From the NCBI RefSeq assembly GCF_000730165.1, contig NZ_CP022110.1, forward strand, positions 612,501 to 676,500: DNA of 64,000 nucleotides. The letters are read 5' to 3'. Under the pieces are notes generated by a model. That model did not search any database and had not been told where the DNA came from. It was given only the letters and a program-made list of their open reading frames with translations. The translations under genes and the position numbers were made by a program. Each line of letters begins with the position of its first letter. Positions within the stretch are counted from its first letter, which is position 1. The DNA comes from Nitrospirillum viridazoti CBAmc (lineage in GTDB: Bacteria; Pseudomonadota; Alphaproteobacteria; Azospirillales; Azospirillaceae). Positions 33,084 to 41,696 of this stretch are shown here, one piece after another.

Positions 33084-34094
33084 ATGCCGCTGAACCGCAG
33101 GATTGTTCTGGCCTCGCGCCCCGAAGGGCTCCCGACGGAACAGAACTTCGGGATGGAGCAAGCGTCCATCCCCGTGGCGGGCCCCGGCCAGATGCTGCTG
33201 AAGACGCGGTGGCTCTCCCTCGACCCCTACATGCGCGCCCGCATGAGCGCCGCCAAGTCCTACACCCCGCCCATCGAGGTGGGTGGCCTGATGGTGGGTG
33301 GCACCATCGCCGAGGTGGTGGAGAGCAACGTCCCCGGCTTCCAGGCGGGTGATCTGGTGCTGTCCAATTCCGGCTGGCAGGAGTACGCCGTCGCGGGGCC
33401 GAAGTCGGTGCACAAGCTGGACACCGATGGCTTGCCGGTGACGACGGCCCTGGGCGTGCTGGGCATGCCGGGCCTGACCGCCTATGTCGGCCTCTACGAT
33501 ATCGGCCAGCCCAAGGCGGGTGAGACAGTGGTGGTCTCCGCCGCCGCCGGCGCCGTGGGATCCGTGGTCGGCCAGCTGGCCAAGCTGAAGGGGGCCCGCG
33601 CCGTCGGCATCGCCGGCGGTCCGGAGAAGTGCGCCTTCGTGGTGGAGGAGCTGGGCTTCGACGCCTGCGTCGATTACAAGGCGGAGAATTTCAAGGAAGC
33701 GCTGGCCGCCGCCTGCCCCAACGGTGTCGACGTCTATTTCGACAATGTCGGCGGCCGGGTGGCCGACGCCGTGTTCGACCTGCTGAACACCTTCGCCCGC
33801 GTGCCGCTGTGCGGCCGTATCGGCAACCTGAACGACACCGCCCTGCCGGCCGGCCCGGACCGGACGCCGGCCCTGCTGTCGGCCATCCTGACCCGCCGGC
33901 TGCATGTGCAGGGCTTCATCGTTTCCGACCATTGGCACCGCAACGACGCCTTCCTGGAAGAGGTCGGCGCCCTGGTGAAGAGTGGCCAGCTGCGCTATCG
34001 CGAGGACGTGACCGAGGGCCTGGAAAACGCCGTTCCGGCCTTCCTGGGCCTGCTGCAGGGCAAGAACCTGGGCAAGGCGCTGGTGAAGCTGTAA
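33084..34094 (+). CDS. NADP-dependent medium-chain oxidoreductase (zinc-independent MDR)
   Basis: A 336-residue protein of the leukotriene B4 12-hydroxydehydrogenase/CurA-like MDR group. Blocks: 'WLSLDPYMRARMS' (typical of the group), 'VGGTIAEVVESN', the nucleotide site 'VVVSAAAGAVGSVVGQLAK' with AAAGAVGS, 'KCAFVVEELGFDACVDYK', 'DVYFDNVGG', and the C-terminal 'GFIVSDH'. Catalytic zinc ligands are absent. It reduces an activated C=C double bond or related carbonyl substrate using NADPH. Cytoplasmic. A clear GAGGAAAG ribosome site precedes the ATG and an intrinsic terminator follows, so it is probably monocistronic. Confidence 0.93.
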   Translation: MPLNRRIVLASRPEGLPTEQNFGMEQASIPVAGPGQMLLKTRWLSLDPYMRARMSAAKSYTPPIEVGGLMVGGTIAEVVESNVPGFQAGDLVLSNSGWQEYAVAGPKSVHKLDTDGLPVTTALGVLGMPGLTAYVGLYDIGQPKAGETVVVSAAAGAVGSVVGQLAKLKGARAVGIAGGPEKCAFVVEELGFDACVDYKAENFKEALAAACPNGVDVYFDNVGGRVADAVFDLLNTFARVPLCGRIGNLNDTALPAGPDRTPALLSAILTRRLHVQGFIVSDHWHRNDAFLEEVGALVKSGQLRYREDVTEGLENAVPAFLGLLQGKNLGKALVKL

Positions 34095-34131
34095 GCCGGT
34101 TCCAGCACCGTCCTGAAGGTCAAGCCCCCGC

Positions 34132-34164
34132 CCCGGTGAGCCCGGCGCGGGGGCTTTGCTTTTC
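34132..34164 (+). terminator. Intrinsic terminator after the oxidoreductase gene
   Basis: AAGCCCCCGC (34132-34141) pairs with GCGGGGGCTT (34147-34156) with TTTGCTTTTCC downstream. It sits between the oxidoreductase stop and the convergent PfpI-family gene. Confidence 0.75.
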
Positions 34165-34746
34165 CTACACCCTGATTTCGGCGCCCAGCACCTTCAGCAA
34201 TTGGGCCAGCCAGGCGGCGTGGGCGGGCCAGGCGGGGGCGGTCACCAGCTTGCCGTCGGTGACGGCGCCATCCACCGGGATGTCGGCGTACTCGCCGCCG
34301 GCCAGGGTCACCTCCGGCCGACAGGCGGGATAGGCGGAGACCTTGCGGCCGGACAGCACGCCGGCGGCGGCCAGGATCTGCGGGCCGTGGCAGACGGCGG
34401 CGATGGCCTTGTCCTGGGCGGCGAAGGTCTTCACCAGGGCCAGCACGCGGCTGTCCAGGCGCAGGAACTCCGGCGCGCGCCCGCCAGGGATGACCAGGGC
34501 CACGTAATCGTCGGCCTTCACGCTCTCGAAATCGGCGTTCAACGTGAAGTCGTGGCCGCGCTTCTCGGTATAGGTCTGGTGGCCCTCGAAATCATGGATG
34601 GCGGTGGCGATCTTGTCGCCCGGCCGCTTGCCCGGTGCCACGGCGTCGACCTGGTAGCCCACCATGGACAGGGCCTGGAAGGGCACCATGGTCTCATAGT
34701 CCTCGGCGAAATCGCCGACGATCATCAGGATGCGTTTGGGGGGCAT
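34165..34746 (-). CDS. DJ-1/PfpI family protein
   Basis: A 193-residue class I glutamine-amidotransferase-like protein. It begins '[23 protein letters not shown]' (Glu of the family's triad area), has '[15 protein letters not shown]', and the nucleophile elbow '[10 protein letters not shown]' with a reactive Cys followed by His. Relatives include intracellular proteases of PfpI type, deglycase-like proteins and chaperones; the specific activity cannot be told. Cytoplasmic. Convergent with the oxidoreductase and divergent from the ParDE module, with about 200 bases upstream. Confidence 0.92.
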   Translation of the reverse strand: MPPKRILMIVGDFAEDYETMVPFQALSMVGYQVDAVAPGKRPGDKIATAIHDFEGHQTYTEKRGHDFTLNADFESVKADDYVALVIPGGRAPEFLRLDSRVLALVKTFAAQDKAIAAVCHGPQILAAAGVLSGRKVSAYPACRPEVTLAGGEYADIPVDGAVTDGKLVTAPAWPAHAAWLAQLLKVLGAEIRV

Positions 34747-34903
34747 GCGGGTTCCTCCATCGGGCCGGTTGAGGGTTCGACCAGGATGCCGTGCACGATC
34801 TCGCAGGCCTATGGGCCATAAGGGGGTAGGCGTGGGATGATCTTTAGCCAGAAGGTCAAGGCGCCTTGAAGGTGCTCTGAGAATGGCAGCCGAATCCTTT
34901 AGC

Positions 34904-34928
34904 CTTGGTAGACAGTCTTGCTACCAAG
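34904..34928 (+). promoter_or_regulatory. Inverted-repeat operator candidate of the ParDE module
   Basis: CTTGGTAG (34904-34911) and CTACCAAG (34921-34928) are perfect 8-bp arms around a 9-base spacer, ending 36 bases before the antitoxin ATG. Ribbon-helix-helix antitoxins usually repress their own operon at such sites. Confidence 0.55.
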
Positions 34929-34964
34929 TAGGATAATCCGCGCCCTGTGGGTAGGAGGTACACG

Positions 34965-35240
34965 ATGGCCGAGGTTCAGAAAGTCAGCGTCGCCCTCACG
35001 GTGGAACAAGTCGCCGCCCTGCGGACGGCCGTCGAAGCTGGCGAATACGCGACGACCAGCGAAATCATCCGGGAAGCGGTTCGCGATTGGCAATTCAAAC
35101 GTGAACTTCGGCAGCAGGACGTTCGACGTTTGCGTCAGCTTTGGGATGAAGGCAAGGCCAGCGGCGCTGCGGAGCCCTTTGATATTGAGCGATCGATTGC
35201 CGCCGCTCAGGCGCGTTTGGGCAAGACCCACGCCGAATGA
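34965..35240 (+). CDS. parD: ParD-like ribbon-helix-helix antitoxin
   Basis: A 91-residue protein from the ATG at 34965, preceded by AGGAGG. The N-terminal ribbon-helix-helix '[37 protein letters not shown]' (residues about 5-42) is the ParD/CopG type; the C-terminal half is charged and helical, expected to wrap the toxin. Its stop overlaps the toxin start by 4 bases (ATGA). It should neutralise the ParE-like toxin and, as a complex, repress the operon. Confidence 0.9.
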   Translation: MAEVQKVSVALTVEQVAALRTAVEAGEYATTSEIIREAVRDWQFKRELRQQDVRRLRQLWDEGKASGAAEPFDIERSIAAAQARLGKTHAE

Positions 35241-35563
35241 TCCCTATCTACCAATCGCCTGCCGTTGCACGCGACCTGGAAGAGATTTGGTTATCGATTG
35301 CGATCGACAATCCTGCGGCGGCAACCCGGGTTCTCCGTGCCATTGGCGTCCGCATCGGCCGGCTGGCGACATTTCCTCGCATGGGGGTGCGCCGCCCTGA
35401 TATCCGCCCGAGCGCGCGCGTGCTTGTTGAAGGGGCGTATCTGATTCTTTTCGAGACTTATCCCGACACGAACGACGGGCCTGTCGAACGCGTGGATATC
35501 GTTCGCGTCATTGATGGCCGTCGGGATCTGCCTGCCCTGCTCACCGATCCGCCTGGCGGTTGA
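35237..35563 (+). CDS. parE: ParE/RelE-superfamily toxin
   Basis: A 108-residue protein with typical ParE blocks: '[28 protein letters not shown]', '[18 protein letters not shown]', '[13 protein letters not shown]', and '[17 protein letters not shown]'. ParE toxins of this group poison DNA gyrase; RelE relatives cut mRNA, and this sequence lies closer to ParE. Translation is coupled to parD by a 4-base overlap. The 3' end overlaps the convergent polysaccharide deacetylase gene by 23 bases, so the two stop codons lie inside one another's genes. Confidence 0.9.
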   Translation: MIPIYQSPAVARDLEEIWLSIAIDNPAAATRVLRAIGVRIGRLATFPRMGVRRPDIRPSARVLVEGAYLILFETYPDTNDGPVERVDIVRVIDGRRDLPALLTDPPGG

Positions 35564-36857
35564 CCACCGCCGTGACCGGCGCCAGGACGATGCCCCGGTC
35601 GCGCAGTCCCACGGCCCAGCGGGCGATGCCTTCCAGCGTGACGGGATAGGGCTGGGCATAGCCCACGGCGACGCCGTTGAGCTTGGCCAGCCGTTCCAGT
35701 TCCGCCAGTTGGGCGGCGACGCCGGCGTCGGACGGCGCACGGTCCACCTGCACGTCCGACACGGCCCGGGGCAGGCCCAGCTGGGTGGCGATGCGGGTGG
35801 CCTGGCTGGCGGTGGTGGGCCAGCTGTCGACATAGATCAGGCCGCGCCGCTGCACCTGGCGCAGCACCGTCTGCAGGCTGTCGTGGCTGGCCAGGAACTT
35901 GGTGCCGGTCAGGTTGGTCAGGCCGACATAGCCGGTGGCGCTGGCCATGGCCGTTTCCAGCCGGTCCACGTTCTTCTCATCCGGCAGGCTGGTCAGCAGG
36001 GTGCCGGGGCCGGGGTCGTTCTGGGGGAAGCCCTGCGGCTCCATCGGCACCTGCAGCAGCACCTCGTGCCCGTCACCGCGCGCCTGGTCCACCGCCTTCT
36101 GCAGGTTGGGGGCGCCAGCGGCGAAGGCCAGGGTGACGGCGGCCGGCATGCGGGCCAGCACCTTTTCCAGGGCGCTGGGCGACCAGCCCAGGTCGGCCAT
36201 CACCAGGGCGATGCGCGGGCGCTTGTCATCCTGGGGGAAGGGGCGGCTGTAGGCCTGCCAGGGGGCGGGGCCCTTGGCCGGCATGCGCGGCAGATAGCCG
36301 GCGCGGGTCTTTTCCAACAGGTCGTCGTTGCGGCTGGGTGCCAGCTTGACGGCCACGTCCATGGGGTCGGGGTCGTGCGGGGCCGCGGGCTTGGCGGCGC
36401 CCTCCGCCGGGGCGGCCGGGTGCGGGGCCTCCACCGGCCGCGCGCCGCCCTGGGGCAGGGTGACGGGGATGTCGGCCAGCATGGTGGCTTTGCGCCGCGC
36501 GGCGGCCGTCTCCTCCGCCGTGGCGGCCAGCCAAGCGACCGTGCCCGCCACCGCCAGCACCGTCAGGGCCACGGCCACGGCGAACAGGTTCAGCCGGCGT
36601 CGGGGCTTTTCAGGGTCGTCCCCGGCCGGTCCAATGGCGGCCGCCCCGGCACGGCCGGCGCGCTTGGGCACGCCCAGGCGCGCCGCCAGCACGTCGGCGG
36701 ACGCGTCCTCGTCCGCGCCGGCCAGCAGCGCCTCGAAGGCGTCGTCATCGCCGCCCTTCCTGCGTTTTGTTGTCTTTGCCGCCTTGGCGGGCTTGGTCTT
36801 GCGCGGCGTGCTCGGGCGCGAGACCAAGGCCTTCAGGCGGGTGGGTAGGGCGGCCAA
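35541..36857 (-). CDS. Divergent polysaccharide deacetylase family protein
   Basis: A 438-residue protein. A basic cytoplasmic head (residues 1-85) leads to one membrane helix (about 88-110), a Pro/Ala linker, and a 'divergent polysaccharide deacetylase' domain from about 205 onward: 'RIALVMADLGWSPSALEKVLARMPAAVTLAFA', 'GHEVLLQVPMEPQGFP', 'GPGTLLTSL', 'GLIYVDSWPT', 'GVAVGYAQPYPVTLEGI'. The usual NodB metal His residues are not obvious, as in the family. It is often found next to ctpA and envC in alphaproteobacteria, as here, so a role in cell-wall or envelope metabolism is inferred. Confidence 0.9.
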   Translation of the reverse strand: MAALPTRLKALVSRPSTPRKTKPAKAAKTTKRRKGGDDDAFEALLAGADEDASADVLAARLGVPKRAGRAGAAAIGPAGDDPEKPRRRLNLFAVAVALTVLAVAGTVAWLAATAEETAAARRKATMLADIPVTLPQGGARPVEAPHPAAPAEGAAKPAAPHDPDPMDVAVKLAPSRNDDLLEKTRAGYLPRMPAKGPAPWQAYSRPFPQDDKRPRIALVMADLGWSPSALEKVLARMPAAVTLAFAAGAPNLQKAVDQARGDGHEVLLQVPMEPQGFPQNDPGPGTLLTSLPDEKNVDRLETAMASATGYVGLTNLTGTKFLASHDSLQTVLRQVQRRGLIYVDSWPTTASQATRIATQLGLPRAVSDVQVDRAPSDAGVAAQLAELERLAKLNGVAVGYAQPYPVTLEGIARWAVGLRDRGIVLAPVTAVVNRQADR

Positions 36858-36880
36858 GGGGTCCCCGTCGGTTGGCTAGT

Positions 36881-36912
36881 GCCGGGTGCGTTCAATCAGA
36901 AACGCACTCGGC
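36881..36912 (-). other. Strong hairpin in the ctpA-deacetylase gap
   Basis: A 12-bp stem with one G-T pair (36881-36892 with 36901-36912) and an 8-base loop, 24 bases before the deacetylase start on the minus strand. No T-run follows. A second pair GAGCGGAT/ATCCGCTC (36931-36938 with 36970-36977) lies between it and the ctpA stop. They may set the ratio of the two gene products or protect mRNA ends. Confidence 0.5.
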
Positions 36913-36987
36913 CCTAAATGCTTGTTCAAGGAGCGGATTCACGCCGCAAAGCGCTTCCGCTTTTCCGCGATCCGCTCGAGGGTGTCC

Positions 36988-38457
36988 TCAGTTCGTGGCC
37001 TTGGACTGCTGCAACAGCGACAGGCCACGCAGCAGGTCCAGGGCGCGGGTCAGCTGGTAATCCTGGGGTGTGGCATCGCCGGTGGCGGCCGGCGGCACCG
37101 GCGTGCCGGGCGCGTCCTGGCCCTTGGTGCCTGCCTTCGGATCCTGGGTCTTGGAATCGACCTTGGCCTTGTCGGCGCCAACCCCCTTGTTGTCGGGGGT
37201 CTTGCCGTCGGGCGCTTTCGCGTCCGGGGCCTTTTCCGAGGTCTTGTCCTTGGCGTCGTCCGGCTTGGCCGGCTGCTTGGCACCCGGATCGGTGTTGCGC
37301 AGGGCATGCGGCAGGTCGGCCTCGCGCCGGCGGATGACGCCGGCGGGCGCGGCCACCTCTTCCACCTTGGCCTGCTGGACCTCGATGTCCGGGGTGATGC
37401 CCAGCTGCTGGATGGACCGGCCGGAGGGCGTATAGTAGCGCGCCGTGGTCAGCTTCATGGCGTTGCCGCCCGGCATGGGCATGAGGGTCTGAACCGAGCC
37501 CTTGCCGAAGCTCTGCGTGCCCATGAGGATGGCGCGCTTGTGGTCCTGCAGTGCGCCGGCCACGATTTCCGAGGCCGAGGCGGAACCGCCGTTGATCAGC
37601 ACCACCAGGGGCAGGCCGTGGATGGCGTCGCCCGGCTTGGCGTTGTAGCGCTCGCCCTGGTCAGGGCGGCGGCCGCGGGTGGAGACGATCTCGCCCCGCT
37701 CCAGGAAGGTGTCGCTGACCGAGATGGCCTGGTCCAACAGGCCGCCGGGGTTGTTGCGCAGGTCCAGCACATAGCCCACGACCTTGTCGCCCAGCTCCTT
37801 CTGGATGCCGGCCAGGGCCTTGTCCAGGCCGACCTGGGTCTGCTCGGTGAAGCCGGACAGGCGGATGTAGCCGACATTGCCCTCGACCCGCCACCGCACC
37901 GACTGCACCTTGATGACCGCGCGGGTCAGGGTGAAATTCAGCGGCTGGGGCACGTTGTTGCGGTGGATGGTCACCTTGATGTCGGTGCCCGGGGCGCCGC
38001 GCATCTTCTCCACCGCCTCGTTCAGGCCCAGGCCCACGATGGCTTCGTCGTTCAGGTGGGTGATGTAGTCGCCAGGCTGCACGCCGGCGCGGGAGGCCGG
38101 GGTGTCATCGATGGGCGAGATCACCTTGACCACGCCGTTCTCTTCCGTGACCTCCAGGCCCAGGCCGCCGAACTCGCCCTTGGTCTGGACCTGCATGTCC
38201 TCCCAATTCTTCTTGTTCATGAAGTTCGAGTGCGGGTCGAGGGAGGCGAGCATGCCGTTGATGGCGGCCTCGACCAGCTGGTCGTCCGGCACTTCCTCGA
38301 CATAGTCGGACTTCACCCGCTCGAACGCTTCGGTGAACAGTTCCAGCTGCTTGTAGGTTTCCGCCTTGATCGGCGGCTTGGCGTCCAGCGGCCGGGACAG
38401 GGGGCTTGCCAGATAGACCAGGGCCACGACGGCCACGGAGGTCAGCAGTTTCTTCAT
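36988..38457 (-). CDS. ctpA: C-terminal processing peptidase, S41 family
   Basis: A 489-residue protein from the ATG at 38457 (AAGGGTGAG upstream). Signal/anchor residues 1-25. A PDZ domain spans about 95-170 ('FGGLGLEVTEENG', 'PASRAGVQPGDYI'), and the S41 protease core has 'GYVLDLRNNPGGLLDQA', the Ser-rich GSASASE at 291-297 and the Lys319 of 'FGKGSVQT', the Ser/Lys dyad region. A Lys/Asp/Pro-rich tail (about 385-489) is long for the family and low in complexity. It trims or degrades periplasmic proteins. It starts one base after the EnvC stop, so envC-ctpA is one unit. Confidence 0.95.
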   Translation of the reverse strand: MKKLLTSVAVVALVYLASPLSRPLDAKPPIKAETYKQLELFTEAFERVKSDYVEEVPDDQLVEAAINGMLASLDPHSNFMNKKNWEDMQVQTKGEFGGLGLEVTEENGVVKVISPIDDTPASRAGVQPGDYITHLNDEAIVGLGLNEAVEKMRGAPGTDIKVTIHRNNVPQPLNFTLTRAVIKVQSVRWRVEGNVGYIRLSGFTEQTQVGLDKALAGIQKELGDKVVGYVLDLRNNPGGLLDQAISVSDTFLERGEIVSTRGRRPDQGERYNAKPGDAIHGLPLVVLINGGSASASEIVAGALQDHKRAILMGTQSFGKGSVQTLMPMPGGNAMKLTTARYYTPSGRSIQQLGITPDIEVQQAKVEEVAAPAGVIRRREADLPHALRNTDPGAKQPAKPDDAKDKTSEKAPDAKAPDGKTPDNKGVGADKAKVDSKTQDPKAGTKGQDAPGTPVPPAATGDATPQDYQLTRALDLLRGLSLLQQSKATN

Positions 38458-38458
38458 C

Positions 38459-39787
38459 TCACCCTTGTCCTTTACCCTCGGTGCCCGCGAAGCCGCGCAG
38501 GGGATTGATCGGCTGACCACCCCGCCGCAACTCGAAATACAATGTGGGGGTTCCGTCGCTGGCCATGGCGCCCATGGGCTCGCCGGTCAACACACGTTGT
38601 CCCACCCGCGTATCGATCCGACCCAATCCCGCGATCAGGCTATGATAGCCATTGGGGTGCTCGACGATCAAGATAAGGCCATATCCCTTGAAGGGTCCGG
38701 CGAAGACCACCGACCCCTCATACGGCGCCACCACCGGTGACCCGGCGCGGGCGCTGATGCGGACACCGCGGCTGGTGGTGCCCACCGCGTCCTGCTCGCC
38801 ATAGCGCTGGGCCACCGGGCCGGCCACCGGCAGGGTCATACCACCCAGCGCCGTACCGCCCGGCACGTCCTTGGGCGTGCGGCCCATGGCGGCCAGCCGC
38901 TCCTGCGCCTTTTTCTGCCGCGCCTCCTCGGCCAGCTGGCGCTTCTGCGCCTCCGCCTGGCGGGCGCGTTCGGCGGCGGCCTTGCGCTCCGCTTCCAGCT
39001 TTTCCACCAAGTCGCGCAGGTCGCCGGCCTGGGCGGTCAACACCGCCATGTGGCCGGCCACGTCCTGCAGCTCGGCGTCGTTGGCCTGCGACAGGGCCTC
39101 GCGGCGCGACACCAGGTCGCGCAACTCCCCCTCGCGCTTTTCCAGGTCCTTCTTCGCCGCCAGGGCCTGGGCGCGCTTGTCCGCCAGCTTCTGGCGCAGG
39201 GCGGCCAGGTCGCGCAACTGCACGGCCAGGGCGTCCGCCCGTTTCTTCAGCTGGGGAATGGCCTCGCGCAGCAGCAGGGCGCTTTTCACCATCTCGCCCG
39301 GCGCCTCCGGCCGGGCCACCATGGCCTCCGGCGGCAGGCGGGACAGGCGCTGCAGGGCGCCCAGCAGGTCGGCCAGGGCGGCCCGGTCGGCGTCGATGCG
39401 GGCCACCTGCTCCTGCTCGTTGGCCGCCAGGCCGGCCAGCGACTGCTCCACCGCGCGCAGGGCGTCATCCTGGCGGCGCTGGTCCTCCGCCACCGCCACG
39501 GACTTGGCGCGCAGGTCGGCCAGCTCGCGTTCCAGGGCGTCGTTCTTGGCGTCCAGCGCGGCCTTGCGGGCCTGATCCGCCTTCAGGTCCTTTTCCACCT
39601 TATCCAGTTGGCGCTGGGCGTCCCGGGGGACGGCGCCGCCTTGGGGGGCCGTCGTCTGCGCTACGGGCGTCAGCACCACCGGCGGGGCGTGCTCAGCCCA
39701 CGCCGATCCCGGCGCCAGCAGGGCCAGCGCCAGGGGCAACAGTCGGAACGGGGCCTTGTGCGGGATCACGCCGGGGGCTGCGCTCAC
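38459..39787 (-). CDS. envC: EnvC-like murein hydrolase activator
   Basis: A 442-residue protein. The signal peptide is residues about 8-31 (ends GSAWA). Long coiled coils occupy about 50-300. The C-terminal M23/LytM domain (about 310-440: 'ISARAGSPVVAPYEGSVVFAGPFKGYGLILIVEH', 'VGQRVLTGEPMG', 'LYFELRRGGQPINPL') lacks the metal-binding His and Asp: the 'HxGxD' position reads SRGVRIS and the closing HxH reads LYFEL. Degenerate LytM domains activate amidases at the septum, as in E. coli EnvC. The ATG at 39787 lies 13 bases beyond the gpmI stop. Confidence 0.93.
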   Translation of the reverse strand: MSAAPGVIPHKAPFRLLPLALALLAPGSAWAEHAPPVVLTPVAQTTAPQGGAVPRDAQRQLDKVEKDLKADQARKAALDAKNDALERELADLRAKSVAVAEDQRRQDDALRAVEQSLAGLAANEQEQVARIDADRAALADLLGALQRLSRLPPEAMVARPEAPGEMVKSALLLREAIPQLKKRADALAVQLRDLAALRQKLADKRAQALAAKKDLEKREGELRDLVSRREALSQANDAELQDVAGHMAVLTAQAGDLRDLVEKLEAERKAAAERARQAEAQKRQLAEEARQKKAQERLAAMGRTPKDVPGGTALGGMTLPVAGPVAQRYGEQDAVGTTSRGVRISARAGSPVVAPYEGSVVFAGPFKGYGLILIVEHPNGYHSLIAGLGRIDTRVGQRVLTGEPMGAMASDGTPTLYFELRRGGQPINPLRGFAGTEGKGQG

Positions 39788-39799
39788 TCGGGTGTCGGC

Positions 39800-41389
39800 T
39801 TACTCGGCCGCCGCGCGCGCCGCGTCGCGGACCAGCAGGGAATGGCCCGTCATCTCCTCCGGCTGGGGCAGGCCCATCAGCTCCAGCAGGGTGGGGGCCA
39901 CGTCGGCCAGCTTGCCCCGCTCCAGCCGCACCACGTCCGCCGGGGCGTTCACCAGGATGGCGGGCACCAGATCCAGGGTGTGGGCGGTGTGCGGGCCACC
40001 CGTCTCCGGGTCCTTCATCAGCTCGCAATTGCCATGGTCGGCGGTGATCAGAAGGGCGCCGCCCTGGCGCTTCACCGCGGCCTCCAGCCGGCCGATGCTG
40101 CGGTCCACCGCCTCCACCGCCTTCACGGCTGCGGCCAGGATGCCGGAATGGCCGACCATGTCCGGATTGGCGTAATTGACCACCACCAGGTCGAAGGCGC
40201 CGCTGTCCACCGCCGCCACCAGCTTGTCCGTCAGCTCGTCGGCCGACATTTCGGGCTGCAGGTCGTAGGTGGCTACCTTGGGCGAGGGGACCAGGATGCG
40301 CTCCTCCCCCTCGTAGACCTTTTCCTCGCCGCCGTTGAAGAAGAAGGTGACGTGCGGGTACTTCTCCGTCTCGGCGATGCGCAGCTGCTTCAGGCCCTTC
40401 TGTGACACGATCTCGCCCAGGGTGTGGCGGATTTCCTTGGGGGGGAAAATGGCCGGCAAGTATTTCGCCAGGGTGGAGGAGTATTCCACCATGCCCAGCT
40501 GGGCGGCGAACTTCACGGGCGTGCCGCGATCGAAGCCGCTGAACTCCGGCTCCACCAGGGCGGACAGGATCTCGCGGGCGCGGTCGGCGCGGAAGTTGGC
40601 CATCAGCACGCCGTCGCCGTCCTTCATGCCCGCGTAGTCGCCGATGACGGTGGGCAGGATGAACTCGTCATGCTTGCCGGCGTCATAGCTCTGCTTCACC
40701 GCCGCCTCGGCGCTGGCGGCCTTCTCACCTTCAGCCGACACCAGGGCGCGGTAGGCCTTCTCCACCCGGTCCCAGCGCTTGTCGCGGTCCATGGCGTAGT
40801 AGCGGCCGTCCACCGTGGCGATCCTAGGCGGGATTTGGGCGCCGGGGGCGTCCTTCAGCCCGGCCTCGATGGCGGCCAACTGCTCCAGGGCGCTCTGCGG
40901 CGGCACGTCGCGGCCATCGGTGAAGGCGTGCAGGGCCACGGGGATGCCGGCCTGGGCCAGGGTGCGGGCCAGGGCGACCATGTGGTCCTGGTGGCTGTGC
41001 ACGCCGCCGGGGGAGGCCAGGCCCAGGATGTGGGCGGTGCCGCCGGACTTCTTCAGGGCGGCCTTGAACGCGCTCAGCGCCCCGTTGGTCTCGAACTCGC
41101 CTTGGGCGATGGCGCGGTCGATCATGGGCAGGTCCTGGAACACCACGCGGCCGGCGCCCAGGTTCATGTGCCCCACCTCGGAATTGCCCATCTGGCCGGC
41201 GGGCAGGCCCACATCCTCCTCGCTGGCGGACAGCAGGCCGTGCGGGCTCTCCTGCCACAGTCGGTCGTAGTTGGGGGTGTTGCCCTGGGCGACGGCGTTG
41301 TCCGCCACCTCTTCCCGATAGCCCCAGCCGTCCATGATGCACAGCACCACGGGGCGAGGGGCTTTGCTGGTCTTGTCGGTGGCGGCCAT
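39800..41389 (-). CDS. gpmI: 2,3-bisphosphoglycerate-independent phosphoglycerate mutase
   Basis: A 529-residue protein from the ATG at 41389. An open frame extends to 41749, but that stretch overlaps the rocD start region and is unlike the family. Metal Asp20 lies in 'VLCIMDGWG', the catalytic Ser70 in 'MGNSEVGHMN', and 'ADHGNCELM' carries metal-binding His and Asp near the C-terminus. It interconverts 3- and 2-phosphoglycerate with manganese. It is first in a run gpmI-envC-ctpA-deacetylase that is conserved in alphaproteobacteria, so glycolysis and cell-wall genes share a transcript here. Confidence 0.96.
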   Translation of the reverse strand: MAATDKTSKAPRPVVLCIMDGWGYREEVADNAVAQGNTPNYDRLWQESPHGLLSASEEDVGLPAGQMGNSEVGHMNLGAGRVVFQDLPMIDRAIAQGEFETNGALSAFKAALKKSGGTAHILGLASPGGVHSHQDHMVALARTLAQAGIPVALHAFTDGRDVPPQSALEQLAAIEAGLKDAPGAQIPPRIATVDGRYYAMDRDKRWDRVEKAYRALVSAEGEKAASAEAAVKQSYDAGKHDEFILPTVIGDYAGMKDGDGVLMANFRADRAREILSALVEPEFSGFDRGTPVKFAAQLGMVEYSSTLAKYLPAIFPPKEIRHTLGEIVSQKGLKQLRIAETEKYPHVTFFFNGGEEKVYEGEERILVPSPKVATYDLQPEMSADELTDKLVAAVDSGAFDLVVVNYANPDMVGHSGILAAAVKAVEAVDRSIGRLEAAVKRQGGALLITADHGNCELMKDPETGGPHTAHTLDLVPAILVNAPADVVRLERGKLADVAPTLLELMGLPQPEEMTGHSLLVRDAARAAAE

Positions 41390-41696
41390 GGCTGTCTGTT
41401 CCCTGATCCTGGTGGGGGTAGGAGGTGCGAACCTATTGGGAAAATCGGGATTTCCGCGCGCGATGGCAAGCGGCGCATCCGAATTTCCGACCTGATAAAC
41501 CGTTATAGGCGCCGGCGGTTCGCCCGTCCCACCCCTTTCCCATGCCACAGGCGCAAAGGCGGCAGGACAGAAACGGTGTGCCGGGCGCACCGCCCGCCGC
41601 CCGGTTCTGTCGCGCCACTCGCGAACTTCGACCGTTTCGGCTGCCGCGCCCATGCCACCATCCAGGCAACGAGACCGGGATAAGGTGGAGGACATC

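Noticed and set aside
32004-33938. Minus-strand frame of 644 codons antisense to phaR and the oxidoreductase gene
   Set aside because: Both plus-strand genes are well supported and the antisense product is low-complexity; a shadow frame.
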